From assembly GCA_947572405.1 (NCBI GenBank), contig CANPBV010000016.1:1-19557 (forward strand): a DNA stretch of 19,557 nt, given 5' to 3'. Source of the stretch: an uncultured Mycoplasmatota bacterium (lineage in GTDB: Bacteria > Bacillota_I > Bacilli_A > RF39 > UBA660). Both the position numbers and the translations under genes were made by a program. Of the stretch, positions 6,237 through 14,326 are shown piece by piece. A model generated the notes under the pieces. The model saw only the letters and a list, made by a program, of their open reading frames with translations, searched no databases and was not told the origin of the DNA. Position 1 is the stretch's first letter; each line of letters starts with the position of its first letter.

Positions 6237-8270
6237 ATGAAAAAAAAGAATATTGTCATTATAGGTGTTTTCGTAATTTTAGCGCTTTCCATCTTTGGAA
6301 TTGGTTATTATGCTGTAAATAGGCCCGATAAAGATACCACTTTAACAATTTTAGAAAATCGTTGGATAGAAAATAATAAAAACAAGTTAATTGATTTGTC
6401 GATTGTAAATCAGATTCCAGTATTAAATTATAATGGAAATGGGTTAATCTTTGATTTTTTAAATTCTTTAGAAAAAGATACAGGACTTTCCTTTAATAAA
6501 GTGTCAATCACCGCAACAGACAATCCAAAAACAGAATATGCTATTACAGCAACGAATCAATTATCAAAAAATGATTTATTGTTTTATGAAGATTGTTATG
6601 CAATTATTACAAAGGAAAATGTAAAATATAATAGACTATCCGATATCAAAGGAATTACTTTAGGAGTGTTAAATTCTGACTTGGAAAATTTGAATAAATA
6701 TTTACAAGGAAGCGTCATTACGTTAAAAACGTATGATAAAGTAGAAGATTTAGTTACAAGTATTGGGACAGATACAGAAGCTATTGCACTACCTAAAACA
6801 ACTTATTTGGAAACTATTATCAAAAATAATTTTACAATTTCTTATAATATTACAGAATATCCAATTTATTACGTATTAAGACTTGGAAAAACAGAACGTT
6901 TAAATGTCATTTTAAAAAAGTATTATAAAAAATGGTATCATGAAAATTATGAGACATCTTATAATACTTATTTATCTTCAACATATTTTAATTTTAAAAA
7001 TATTGATGATAAAGAAAAAGCAAAATTCAAGGGAAAACGATATGTATATGGTTTTGTAAATAATGCTCCATATGATATTGTGATAGATTCAAAATTACGT
7101 GGATACAATAGTAGTTTTTTAAAAGAATTATCTCTGTTAGCGGATATTGAGATATCATTTCAAGAGTATAATAGTATTTCCGACATGGTAAAAGACTTTA
7201 ATGCCAATAAAATTGACTTAATGTTTGATAACTATGAACCAATGAAATACAATTTAGATGTTACAAATACAGTATCTACCTATGATGAAAAAGTAGTCAT
7301 ATTATCTCATCATAGTGAACCATTAATGGTTAATTCTTTAGCCTCTTTAGAGGGAAAAAAAGTAATGACTGTGAAAAATACAGTTACATCTTACTACTTA
7401 AAAGCGAGTGATGTGAAAGTCGAAGAATATGATTCTCTTGAAAAATTAATGAAAAAAGTTAAAAAGAACAGTATAATAGCACTCGATTATGAGAATTATA
7501 AATATTATAAAGATAATAAATTAAAAAAATATAAAATTGATTATATGGAATCTTTAATAGATGATTATGGATTTGTCATTCGCGATATTAAAGACAATAA
7601 AGTTTTTGAAGAATTATTTAATTTTTATTTATCTTTTGTTAATGAAAAAACTGTATTAACAGATAGCTTTTATACCTTATCAAAAGAAGATAAAACTTCT
7701 TTGAGTGGAAGTCGTTTATTAATATTCATTTCTACTTTTGGAATTTTTATAATTGCAATGATGGGATATTTAAAATTTGGAAAAGGAAAAAACAAAAATA
7801 AAAAGATTTCCAAAGAAGACAAATTACGCTATATTGATTCTTTGACATCTTTAAAAAATCGAGTATATCTAAATGATAATATCGAAAAATGGGATAGTTC
7901 AGAAATATATCCACAAGCTATCATTATTGTTGATTTAAATAACGTTGCTTATATTAATGATAATTATGGGCATCAAGAAGGAGATAATGTTATTAAAGAA
8001 GCTGCAAATATTTTAATTCGTGGTCAAATCGAGAATAGTGATATCATTAGAACCAATGGAAATGAATTCTTGATTTATTTGGTAGGTTATGATGAAAAAC
8101 AAGTGGTTGCTTATAACCGAAAATTAAATAAAGAATTAAAAGAGCTTTCTCATGGATTTGGAGCAGCAAGTGGTTATAGTATGATTCACGACGCCATTAA
8201 AACAATTGATGATGCAGTGAATGAAGCCACATTAGACATGCGAAACAATAAAGAAGAACTTAATAATTAG
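6237..8270 (+). CDS. Tandem solute-binding-like sensor with degenerate GGDEF domain
   Basis: A 677-residue two-pass membrane protein. Residues 5-27 form a signal anchor. Residues about 35-255 and 265-475 look like two periplasmic binding modules of the family-3 solute-binding type (for example SDIKGITLGVLNSD at 135-148 and SLEGKKVMTVKNTVTSYYL at 370-388). A second membrane segment spans 493-511. Residues 530-675 are a GGDEF-like domain: LRYIDSLTSLKNR (530-542), the metal-site Asp566 in VDLNN, and NDNYGHQEGDNVI (574-586). The signature itself reads RTNGNEF (605-611) instead of RxGGDEF, and the segment before it lacks the Arg of an inhibitory RxxD site. It may therefore sense a small ligand without making c-di-GMP. 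GCGGAGG precedes the start. Confidence 0.8.
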   Translation: MKKKNIVIIGVFVILALSIFGIGYYAVNRPDKDTTLTILENRWIENNKNKLIDLSIVNQIPVLNYNGNGLIFDFLNSLEKDTGLSFNKVSITATDNPKTEYAITATNQLSKNDLLFYEDCYAIITKENVKYNRLSDIKGITLGVLNSDLENLNKYLQGSVITLKTYDKVEDLVTSIGTDTEAIALPKTTYLETIIKNNFTISYNITEYPIYYVLRLGKTERLNVILKKYYKKWYHENYETSYNTYLSSTYFNFKNIDDKEKAKFKGKRYVYGFVNNAPYDIVIDSKLRGYNSSFLKELSLLADIEISFQEYNSISDMVKDFNANKIDLMFDNYEPMKYNLDVTNTVSTYDEKVVILSHHSEPLMVNSLASLEGKKVMTVKNTVTSYYLKASDVKVEEYDSLEKLMKKVKKNSIIALDYENYKYYKDNKLKKYKIDYMESLIDDYGFVIRDIKDNKVFEELFNFYLSFVNEKTVLTDSFYTLSKEDKTSLSGSRLLIFISTFGIFIIAMMGYLKFGKGKNKNKKISKEDKLRYIDSLTSLKNRVYLNDNIEKWDSSEIYPQAIIIVDLNNVAYINDNYGHQEGDNVIKEAANILIRGQIENSDIIRTNGNEFLIYLVGYDEKQVVAYNRKLNKELKELSHGFGAASGYSMIHDAIKTIDDAVNEATLDMRNNKEELNN

Positions 8271-8279
8271 GAGGTTTCA

Positions 8280-9104
8280 ATGAAGAGAATAAAAACTCTT
8301 GTAAAAAATTTATATCAGGTAACTATGAAACCAGAGATGAGAGTTTTACCAGGCAATTTGGCCTTCTTTTTTGTTCTTTCTATTGTTCCTATTATTACAT
8401 TAATTGGTTTTATTGCCTCTTATTTTTCCATTTCCATTGATTCTTTAGTAGAATTTCTTCTTTCAACACTTCCAAAAGAAGTCACCAGAGTATTACTTCC
8501 CTTTATTGAAGGAAAGGGAATGGATGGAAATATTATCTTTTATATGATTACAGGGTTTATTGTGGCATCGAATGGTGCCCATTCCCTTATTTTAACTTCA
8601 AACATTTTATATGAAATTCCACATTCTGAATTTTTAAAAAGGAGAATAAAGGCTTTATTTTTAACAATTCTCATGGTCAGCTTATTTTTCTTTGTCGTTG
8701 TGTTTTTAGCATTTGGAAATATTATTGTCAGGTTTATTTTAGATTTGGAATTTATGAAGCAAGTTAGTAATTCTGTATATTATTTGTTCGTATTTTTAAA
8801 GTGGCCAATTGCATTTTTCTGTATTTTCTTTTTGGTGAAAATGATTTATACGATGGCTCCAGATAAAAGAATTCCGAGTCGTTATGTGAATAAAGGTGCA
8901 GTTTTTACAACACTAGTCTGGTCATTGGTTACTGCAATTTATTCTTATTACGTGGCGCATTTTTCAAACTATGATATTTTTTATGGAAGTTTATCTAATA
9001 TTATTGTGTTAATGATGTGGATTTATATTCTTTCTTATATTTTGGTAGTAGGGATCGCAATTAATACAGAAGGATATAAGAGAGATGTGAATAAAATAGG
9101 ATAG
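8280..9104 (+). CDS. YihY/virulence factor BrkB family membrane protein
   Basis: A 274-residue inner-membrane protein of the YihY/BrkB family, once wrongly called RNase BN; its biochemical role is unsettled. Six hydrophobic segments are visible near 29-49, 85-107, 124-148, 165-190, 205-226 and 240-262. Family hallmarks are PGNLAFFFVLSIVPI (24-38), APDKRIPSRYVNKGAVFTT (193-211) and YGSLSNIIVLMMWIYI (235-250). Length matches the family (about 270-300). AGGAGGT lies just before the ATG, and only 9 bases separate it from the sensor gene, so it is the third gene of that operon. The transcript probably ends at the terminator near 9198. Confidence 0.9.
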   Translation: MKRIKTLVKNLYQVTMKPEMRVLPGNLAFFFVLSIVPIITLIGFIASYFSISIDSLVEFLLSTLPKEVTRVLLPFIEGKGMDGNIIFYMITGFIVASNGAHSLILTSNILYEIPHSEFLKRRIKALFLTILMVSLFFFVVVFLAFGNIIVRFILDLEFMKQVSNSVYYLFVFLKWPIAFFCIFFLVKMIYTMAPDKRIPSRYVNKGAVFTTLVWSLVTAIYSYYVAHFSNYDIFYGSLSNIIVLMMWIYILSYILVVGIAINTEGYKRDVNKIG

Positions 9105-9296
9105 TTTGTACAAAATATAAACGGATACATATTTTTACTAATATGTACCATTACAGACTACATAGTAATAGTTATCGAAAAGTAAAATACTATGGGGAGA
9201 GTGATCAACACTCTTTTTTTGTTAATTTTTTTAAATGGTAGGAATTTGTACTTGATATGTAGAATAATACTATTGAAGTAGAAGAATATTATCTAT
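9105..9296. other. Non-coding intergenic stretch with stacked hairpins
   Basis: No gene is seen. In order there is a 7-bp hairpin TACATAT/ATATGTA (9126-9147), then CATAGTA (9161-9167), which can pair with TACTATG (9188-9194) over a 20-nt loop, then the terminator at 9198-9220. After that TACTATTG (9268-9275) and CAATAGTA (9301-9308) form an inverted repeat bracketing the -35 box of the next promoter, which could be an operator. Confidence 0.5.
9198..9220 (+). terminator. Rho-independent terminator of the sensor/YihY operon
   Basis: AGAGTG (9198-9203) pairs with CACTCT (9209-9214) around a 5-base loop and continues into a run of Ts to 9220. It lies 94 bases after the YihY-type stop. Confidence 0.8.
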
Positions 9297-9325
9297 TTGA
9301 CAATAGTACTATTAACTATTATAAT
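9297..9325 (+). promoter_or_regulatory. Full-consensus sigma-A promoter of the Rpn-type nuclease gene
   Basis: TTGACA (9297-9302), exactly 17 bases, then TATAAT (9320-9325): a perfect match to the housekeeping consensus. The expected leader is about 30 bases and includes AGGAGGT (9352-9358). The inverted repeat 9268-9275/9301-9308 overlaps the -35 box. Confidence 0.85.
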
Positions 9326-9361
9326 GTAGATGATAGATCTTCCAAAGAATAGGAGGTAAAA

Positions 9362-10372
9362 ATGGAAGATTTGGTACAAAAGATTAGAAATAATCTAAGC
9401 ATTAGTACAATTTATGGGCTTCGTTTTGATAGTAGTTTTAAAAATATGTATAAAGATAAGAATCAATTAAGGAAAATGATACAAACGTTATTTCAAGAAG
9501 AGATATTGGATATTGAATGCTTTAGAGATAAGGAATTAGTAAAAGATAATGTCAATTTAAAATGTGGGATTTGTGATTTGATAGCAGAAACAAAAGATAA
9601 TATATTACTGGTGGAAATGCAAAATAAGAATTTAAATGATTTTAAAAAAAGACTAAAGCGATATGTATCAATATTATATGCAACACAAGAATTTAAAGAA
9701 AGTTATTATGAGATCAAGCCAATTAAAGTGTATTTAATTTTAAATTATGAAGAAGGAGAAAAACAGGTCTTAAAAAAATATTCAGAAATAGAAAAAGAAT
9801 TAAAAGAAGAATTTGATTATTTATCAGAAATAGCAGTGTGGAATATACAGGAGGCTTTAAAGACAAAGGAGGGATATGATTATGATTGTGCAAGATTGTA
9901 TATATTAGACGAGTATACAAAAGAGGAGGCATTAAGCATATTAGAGAGTTTATATCAGGATGAAAGGTTTAAAGATGAAGTAGAAAAAATAGTGATATAT
10001 AATTTGGATATAAAAGCATATCAAAAATTAAAGGAGGAGAAGTATATGATAGAAACCACTTTTGAATTTGAAACATCAGGTTTGAGAGAAGAAGCAAAAA
10101 GAATTGGATTAATGGAGAGCCGAGAGGAAGGAAGAAAAGAGGGAATAAAAGAAGGAATAAAAGAAGGAATAAAAGAAGGAATAAAAGAGGGAAGAAAAGA
10201 GGGAAGAAAAGAGGGAAGAAAAGAGGGAAGAAAAGAGGGAAGAAAAATGGGGCAATTAGAAACTGCGAATCAATTGATGACAGCAGGGGTTCCCTTAGAA
10301 TTAATTGCGAAAGCAACAAAACTAACAGAAGAACAAATACTAAACTATAGCAAAAAATTTAGTGCTCACTAA
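9362..10372 (+). CDS. Rpn / PD-(D/E)XK nuclease-family transposase-like protein
   Basis: A 336-residue protein of the Rpn/PDDEXK_2 group, a restriction-endonuclease-like fold whose characterised members (E. coli RpnA) are DNA endonucleases promoting RecA-independent recombination. The entry motif YGLRFDSSFKNMY (18-30) is the usual Rpn start. The catalytic core is visible as Asp72 in CDLIAE and Glu85-x-Gln87 in VEMQN, the E-x-Q variant common in this family. Residues 135-250 are helical and charged. Residues 256-295 are ten tandem EG(R/I)K tetrapeptides, followed by a short helical tail (TANQLMTAGVPLELIAKATKLTEEQI in parts). Such EGxxEG tails are typical of the family. It is monocistronic, with its own consensus promoter and terminator, fitting a selfish or mobile gene. 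No inverted repeats of an insertion sequence are seen. Confidence 0.85.
   Translation: MEDLVQKIRNNLSISTIYGLRFDSSFKNMYKDKNQLRKMIQTLFQEEILDIECFRDKELVKDNVNLKCGICDLIAETKDNILLVEMQNKNLNDFKKRLKRYVSILYATQEFKESYYEIKPIKVYLILNYEEGEKQVLKKYSEIEKELKEEFDYLSEIAVWNIQEALKTKEGYDYDCARLYILDEYTKEEALSILESLYQDERFKDEVEKIVIYNLDIKAYQKLKEEKYMIETTFEFETSGLREEAKRIGLMESREEGRKEGIKEGIKEGIKEGIKEGRKEGRKEGRKEGRKEGRKMGQLETANQLMTAGVPLELIAKATKLTEEQILNYSKKFSAH
10127..10246 (+). repeat. Ten 12-bp tandem repeats inside the nuclease gene
   Basis: Ten copies of a purine-only or nearly purine-only 12-mer encode EGRK or EGIK. The order is one R-type unit, four I-type units (GAAGGAATAAAA-like) and five R-type units (GAGGGAAGAAAA). Last-five units are nearly identical at the DNA level, which indicates recent slippage or unequal exchange. 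Copy number changes by whole units would keep the frame. Confidence 0.95.
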
Positions 10373-10379
10373 ATTTTTT
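10352..10379. terminator. Bidirectional terminator overlapping the nuclease stop codon
   Basis: A 12-bp perfect stem (10352-10363 with 10368-10379) has a GCTC loop, six As on the left and six Ts on the right. The left arm encodes the last residues of the nuclease gene and the stop TAA (10370-10372) is in the right arm. It can work on both strands. Confidence 0.8.
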
Positions 10380-10410
10380 CTTTCAAATTTGTCATAATAT
10401 GGAAATCAAA

Positions 10411-10439
10411 TTGCGAATACTCAAAATTTAGTCTATAAT
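10411..10439 (+). promoter_or_regulatory. Promoter of the YfhO-family gene
   Basis: TTGCGA (10411-10416), 17 bases, TATAAT (10434-10439). Transcription would begin near 10446, inside the GAGAGGTG ribosome binding site region (10444-10451), leaving a leader of only about 13 bases. Confidence 0.75.
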
Positions 10440-10458
10440 GAGAGAGAGGTGAATTGAT

Positions 10459-12960
10459 ATGAAAAAGAAAGATTTTTTGAATCTATTTTTCTTAACAATT
10501 TTAGTATTAGGAGTAATTTTTTATTCTATTTATCCAGACAAATTATTTGGCTCTGTAACAGATTGGGGAAGTCAACATACAATGCTTCCAGAATATTTTA
10601 GAACGCTTTTTTATCAGACTGGAGATATTTTTCCTGATTTTATGCCACACTTAGGTGCAGGGCAAAATATTTATAATATTTCCTATTATGGATTTTTAAA
10701 TCCTGTTATATTACTTTCCTTTTTATTCCCATTTGTAAAAATGGTAGATTTTATGACGATTGTTTCCATTATAGAAATATTGTGTAGTGTCTATTTATGC
10801 TATTATTGGCTTGCAAAAAAAGGATTTTCCCGTTCTATTACATTTATTGCGACACTTATCTTAACTTGTGCCTCCCCTCTTATTTTTCATGCCCATAGGC
10901 ATATTATGTTTATGAATTATATACCATTTTTATTACTTGGATTAATTGGTATCGATAATTATTTTGAAAGAAATAAGCGAAGTCTTATGACTCTTGGTGT
11001 ATTAGGAATGATTTTGACCAGTTATTATTATAGCATTGGTGGCATATTGGTACTTATTATTTATGGGGTATACATATATCTAAAGAATGAAGAGCATATT
11101 ACAACTAAAAAGTTTTTATTAGATGGCATAAAATTTTTATATCCGATTTTTTTAGGTATTGGACTATCTGCAATATTATTGATTCCAACAGCTTATGTTA
11201 TTTTAAATGGAAGAAGTGGTGGAAAAGAACCTATTGCATTAGCAAAATTATTCATTCCACATTTTGATATTAATGCACTTGTTTATAGTTCCTATTCCAT
11301 CGGATTATCGGCCATTTCGGTATTTGCTTTATTTCACACTTTTTTTACAAAGAAAAAAGAAAAAATTTTTTTGGGGATCTCTTTATTTACAGTATTATCA
11401 ATCCCATTTATTATGTATGCCTTGAATGGGATGTTATATATAAGGGCAAAAGTACTGATTCCATTTTTACCCCTTTTCGTTTTATTAATTGGATTTTTAT
11501 TACATGATTTAGAACAAAAAAAGCTCAATATGAAATTGGAAATTATTATTCTCGCTTTATTTGCATTCTTTTGGGCCTGGAGAGGATACCATCAAAACTG
11601 GTTTTTTATTGATTTAGGTTTTTCCTTTCTGTTTTTATATGCTTATTATAGGTGGCAAAAGAAATTTTTGTATATGCTTCCTATTGGAATTTTATCAATA
11701 GGAATGGCAATTGTTGCAAATCAGGGGGAGAACTATGAATTAAGAGATAATTATAATAGAGTTTTTAATACTGAAAAAATGAATTCCATTAAAAATGTTA
11801 TTGAAAAAGATAAGGATTTTTTTCGCTTTAATGACTTAACAGACACGTTGCTTACTTCCAATAAAGTATATCATCCTCATTATTATTCTACATCTTTATA
11901 TTCCTCTACATTTCATCAACCTTATAAAGACTTTTTCTACGATAAAATGGGAAATGCAGATACTTATCGAAATCGATTAGTAACGTCGTCTTCTAATAAC
12001 ATCTTTTTTCAGACTTTAATGAATGTAAAATATGTGTTTGCAAAAATAGGAGAACAACCTATTGGTTATGAATTGGTTGAACAAAGTGGAGAATATGGAA
12101 TTTATAAAAATGATAATGTATACCCACTTGGATATGTTACCACAAACATTTACCAAAAATCATTTTATGATACATTAAAATATCCATATAATATGGAATT
12201 ATTAATGAATGGAGCAGTAGTAGAAAATCAAGGAAAGAATACTTTTGACAGTTATATTCAAAAATATGAGATCGAATATCCTTCTACTATTGATGGTTTA
12301 GAGGTTACTAAAGCAGAAAGAGGATATACTATAACAGCTAAGAAAAATGTAACTTTTGAGATTCCATTGAAAGAGAAAATAAAAGAAAATCAAATTTTGA
12401 TGCTTAGATTTAGAGTGGATCAATCACAAAGTTGTAAAAAAGGAGATTTATCAATTGCAATTAATCAAATATCAAATAAGCTTACCTGTAAACAATGGAT
12501 GTACCATAATGGAAATTATGACTTTGAATATGCAATTTCAGGTGCTGAAACGGATCATCTTTCCGTTTATATGAGCAAAGGTACTTTTGAAATTATTGAT
12601 ATAGAAACTTATATATTAGATTATCAAACGTTTCAAAATAATTCAAAAGCAGTAGATTCAATGATTGTAGATTTGAAGAAAACGAAAGGGGATCGGATTT
12701 CTGGTGTAATTGATGTATCTGAAAGTGGACATTTTATTTTATCCATTCCTTATGATGAAGCATTCCAAATTAAAGTAGATGGAAAGATACAAAAATTTTC
12801 TAAAGTAAACGATGTATTTATTGGTTTTCCATTAGAAAAAGGAAAACATAACATAGAAATTACATATAGAGCGCCATGGAAAAATATTGGTGCTACAGTT
12901 AGTATTTTTTCATTCCTATTATTTGGGATGATGATTTATATTGATCAGAAGCAAAAATAG
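10459..12960 (+). CDS. YfhO-family polytopic membrane protein (GT-C-like glycosyltransferase)
   Basis: An 833-residue protein resembling Bacillus YfhO, which belongs to the GT-C-like membrane enzymes and in Gram-positives takes part in adding sugars to envelope polymers such as lipoteichoic acid. It has an N-terminal membrane segment (8-24), then an outside loop with DWGSQH (35-40) carrying the first-loop acidic residue typical of the fold. About a dozen hydrophobic segments follow to roughly residue 415. A large outside domain of about 380 residues comes next, with a final membrane helix at about 808-827. The end contains PYDEAFQIKVDGK and GKHNIEITYRAPW, matching the YfhO C-terminal pattern of a VDGK strand and a YxxP segment. 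No partner CsbB/GtcA gene lies nearby, so the acceptor is unknown. It is monocistronic. Confidence 0.85.
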   Translation: MKKKDFLNLFFLTILVLGVIFYSIYPDKLFGSVTDWGSQHTMLPEYFRTLFYQTGDIFPDFMPHLGAGQNIYNISYYGFLNPVILLSFLFPFVKMVDFMTIVSIIEILCSVYLCYYWLAKKGFSRSITFIATLILTCASPLIFHAHRHIMFMNYIPFLLLGLIGIDNYFERNKRSLMTLGVLGMILTSYYYSIGGILVLIIYGVYIYLKNEEHITTKKFLLDGIKFLYPIFLGIGLSAILLIPTAYVILNGRSGGKEPIALAKLFIPHFDINALVYSSYSIGLSAISVFALFHTFFTKKKEKIFLGISLFTVLSIPFIMYALNGMLYIRAKVLIPFLPLFVLLIGFLLHDLEQKKLNMKLEIIILALFAFFWAWRGYHQNWFFIDLGFSFLFLYAYYRWQKKFLYMLPIGILSIGMAIVANQGENYELRDNYNRVFNTEKMNSIKNVIEKDKDFFRFNDLTDTLLTSNKVYHPHYYSTSLYSSTFHQPYKDFFYDKMGNADTYRNRLVTSSSNNIFFQTLMNVKYVFAKIGEQPIGYELVEQSGEYGIYKNDNVYPLGYVTTNIYQKSFYDTLKYPYNMELLMNGAVVENQGKNTFDSYIQKYEIEYPSTIDGLEVTKAERGYTITAKKNVTFEIPLKEKIKENQILMLRFRVDQSQSCKKGDLSIAINQISNKLTCKQWMYHNGNYDFEYAISGAETDHLSVYMSKGTFEIIDIETYILDYQTFQNNSKAVDSMIVDLKKTKGDRISGVIDVSESGHFILSIPYDEAFQIKVDGKIQKFSKVNDVFIGFPLEKGKHNIEITYRAPWKNIGATVSIFSFLLFGMMIYIDQKQK

Positions 12961-12974
12961 AGCTTCTTTTCTTA
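12947..12974 (+). terminator. Probable terminator of the YfhO-family gene
   Basis: AGAAGC (12947-12952) pairs with GCTTCT (12962-12967) around a 9-base loop that contains the stop codon TAG, and is followed by TTTCTT. The stem is only 6 bp, so efficiency is uncertain. Confidence 0.5.
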
Positions 12975-12976
12975 TA

Positions 12977-12990
12977 CGAAAAAATGTTCG
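12977..12990. promoter_or_regulatory. Candidate LexA (SOS) box upstream of dinB
   Basis: The 14-base site CGAAAAAATGTTCG matches the Gram-positive LexA/DinR consensus CGAACNNNNGTTCG at every specified position but one (A for C in the left half). It lies 8 bases upstream of the dinB -35 box. DinB-type polymerases are often under LexA control, so damage induction is plausible. A single imperfect site is not proof. Confidence 0.45.
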
Positions 12991-12998
12991 TGATGAGA

Positions 12999-13027
12999 TT
13001 TACAAATAAAGTATAGATTGTTATAAT
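12999..13027 (+). promoter_or_regulatory. dinB promoter
   Basis: TTTACA (12999-13004), 17 bases, TATAAT (13022-13027). The predicted start site near 13034 falls on the GGTGAT ribosome binding site (13034-13039), giving a leader of about 9 bases. Confidence 0.75.
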
Positions 13028-13042
13028 AAATATGGTGATATC

Positions 13043-14251
13043 ATGGAAAGGATTATTTTTCATATTGATGTAAACAATGCCTTTTTATCTTGGTCAGCCA
13101 TTGATTTACTAAATAAAGGATACAAATATGATATTCGAAATAGTTATGCTGTTATTGGTGGGGATGAAGAAGCAAGGCATGGAATTGTGTTGGCTAAGTC
13201 CAATGCAGCTAAAAAAATGGGGATTAAGACAGCAGAAACATTATATAGCGCAAGAAAAAAATGTCCAGCACTTCGAGTATATCCTTCTAATTATTCCTTT
13301 TATGCAGAGATGTCGAAAAAACTATTTGAATTACTCAGTAAATATTCTCCAGATATTGAAGTGGCCTCAATTGATGAGTGTTATTTAGATTATGGAAAAG
13401 TTAAAAATTTATATGGCGAAGAATATGAGTTTGCAAAAAAAATTCAAAAAGAAATATATGATACTTTGGGATTTACGGTAAATATTGGCATAGCCAATAA
13501 TAAACTTTGCGCGAAGATGGCTTCCGATTTTTCAAAACCTTATAAAATTCATACTCTTTATAAAGATGAAATTGAAACAAAAATGTGGTCTTTACCAGTA
13601 GATGAATTATTTGGAATAGGGAAAAAAACGGCTCCTAAATTACATCAATTAGGAATTCACACCATTTATGATTTGGCTCATTTTAATCCTAAGAAATTAG
13701 AATATTATTTTAAGAATCAAGCAATTCATATGATACATTTAGCGAATGGAATGGATGATAGTCCCGTTGTGAGTGAAGCATCGACACCTGAAAGCATTGG
13801 AAATGAAATTACTTTAGATGAAGATATATCAAATAGAGTAGAACTTTCCAATTGCTTGTTAGGTCTTTCTGAAAATGTAGCTCTTCGTCTTAGAAGACAA
13901 AAGAAATATGCCTATGTTATAGCTGTTATCTTAAAAGATAAGTATTTTAGGAGAACTTCCCATCAAAAAAAATTAAAAAATGCAACAAATATGACTTCTG
14001 AGATCTATGAAGTGGCATGTCGTATTTTAAATGAAATGGAATTTGAGTCAGTTCGTTTAATTGGGATTCGGTTAGATCAACTAGGAGATATTTCAAACCA
14101 TCAGGTTTCATTATTTGAGGATATCAAAGAGAGGGAAGAACATAGTGAATTAGAACAAACGGTTGACGAATTGAAAAGTAAATTTGGAATTTCTGTGATA
14201 AAAAAAGCTTCTTTAATGGAACAAAAGATTGACAAAAAATATTTAAAATAA
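13043..14251 (+). CDS. dinB: DNA polymerase IV (Y-family translesion polymerase)
   Basis: A 402-residue Y-family polymerase that copies past damaged bases without proofreading. The palm metal ligands are Asp9 in FHIDVNNAF and Asp111-Glu112 in SIDECYLD (109-116). Phe14 sits at the steric-gate position that excludes ribonucleotides. The thumb shows the helix-hairpin-helix ELFGIGKKTAPKLHQLGI (188-205), followed by the little-finger domain. QVSLF (354-358) fits the beta-clamp-binding motif QLxLF. Residues 360-402 form a charged tail. It stands alone between its promoter with a LexA-like box and the promoter at 14273. E. coli Asp10 is replaced by Asn11, which does not touch the metal ligands. Weak GGTGAT ribosome binding site. 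Confidence 0.95.
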   Translation: MERIIFHIDVNNAFLSWSAIDLLNKGYKYDIRNSYAVIGGDEEARHGIVLAKSNAAKKMGIKTAETLYSARKKCPALRVYPSNYSFYAEMSKKLFELLSKYSPDIEVASIDECYLDYGKVKNLYGEEYEFAKKIQKEIYDTLGFTVNIGIANNKLCAKMASDFSKPYKIHTLYKDEIETKMWSLPVDELFGIGKKTAPKLHQLGIHTIYDLAHFNPKKLEYYFKNQAIHMIHLANGMDDSPVVSEASTPESIGNEITLDEDISNRVELSNCLLGLSENVALRLRRQKKYAYVIAVILKDKYFRRTSHQKKLKNATNMTSEIYEVACRILNEMEFESVRLIGIRLDQLGDISNHQVSLFEDIKEREEHSELEQTVDELKSKFGISVIKKASLMEQKIDKKYLK

Positions 14252-14272
14252 AAAGTAATTTCTAGCTTCTTA

Positions 14273-14302
14273 TTGTAGAATTTCAGTTGTTTTTGATATA
14301 AT
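14273..14302 (+). promoter_or_regulatory. Promoter of the isochorismatase-fold/tex operon
   Basis: TTGTAG (14273-14278), 18 bases, TATAAT (14297-14302). The start site would be near 14309, which leaves no room for a ribosome binding site before ATG 14315 and so favours ATG 14327 as the start of the next gene. Confidence 0.6.
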
Positions 14303-14326
14303 GATAATAGGTGAATGGGTGGTAGA

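Noticed and set aside
9969..10319. Minus-strand frame rich in Phe-Phe-Pro-Leu repeats
   Set aside because: It is the antisense shadow of the purine-rich EGRK repeat in the nuclease gene.
13128..13388. Alternative frame inside dinB
   Set aside because: Shadow of the strongly supported polymerase IV gene.
14315..14326. Earlier ATG for the isochorismatase-fold gene
   Set aside because: It lies only about 6 bases after the expected transcription start, so no ribosome binding site fits; ATG 14327 has GGGTGGT upstream.
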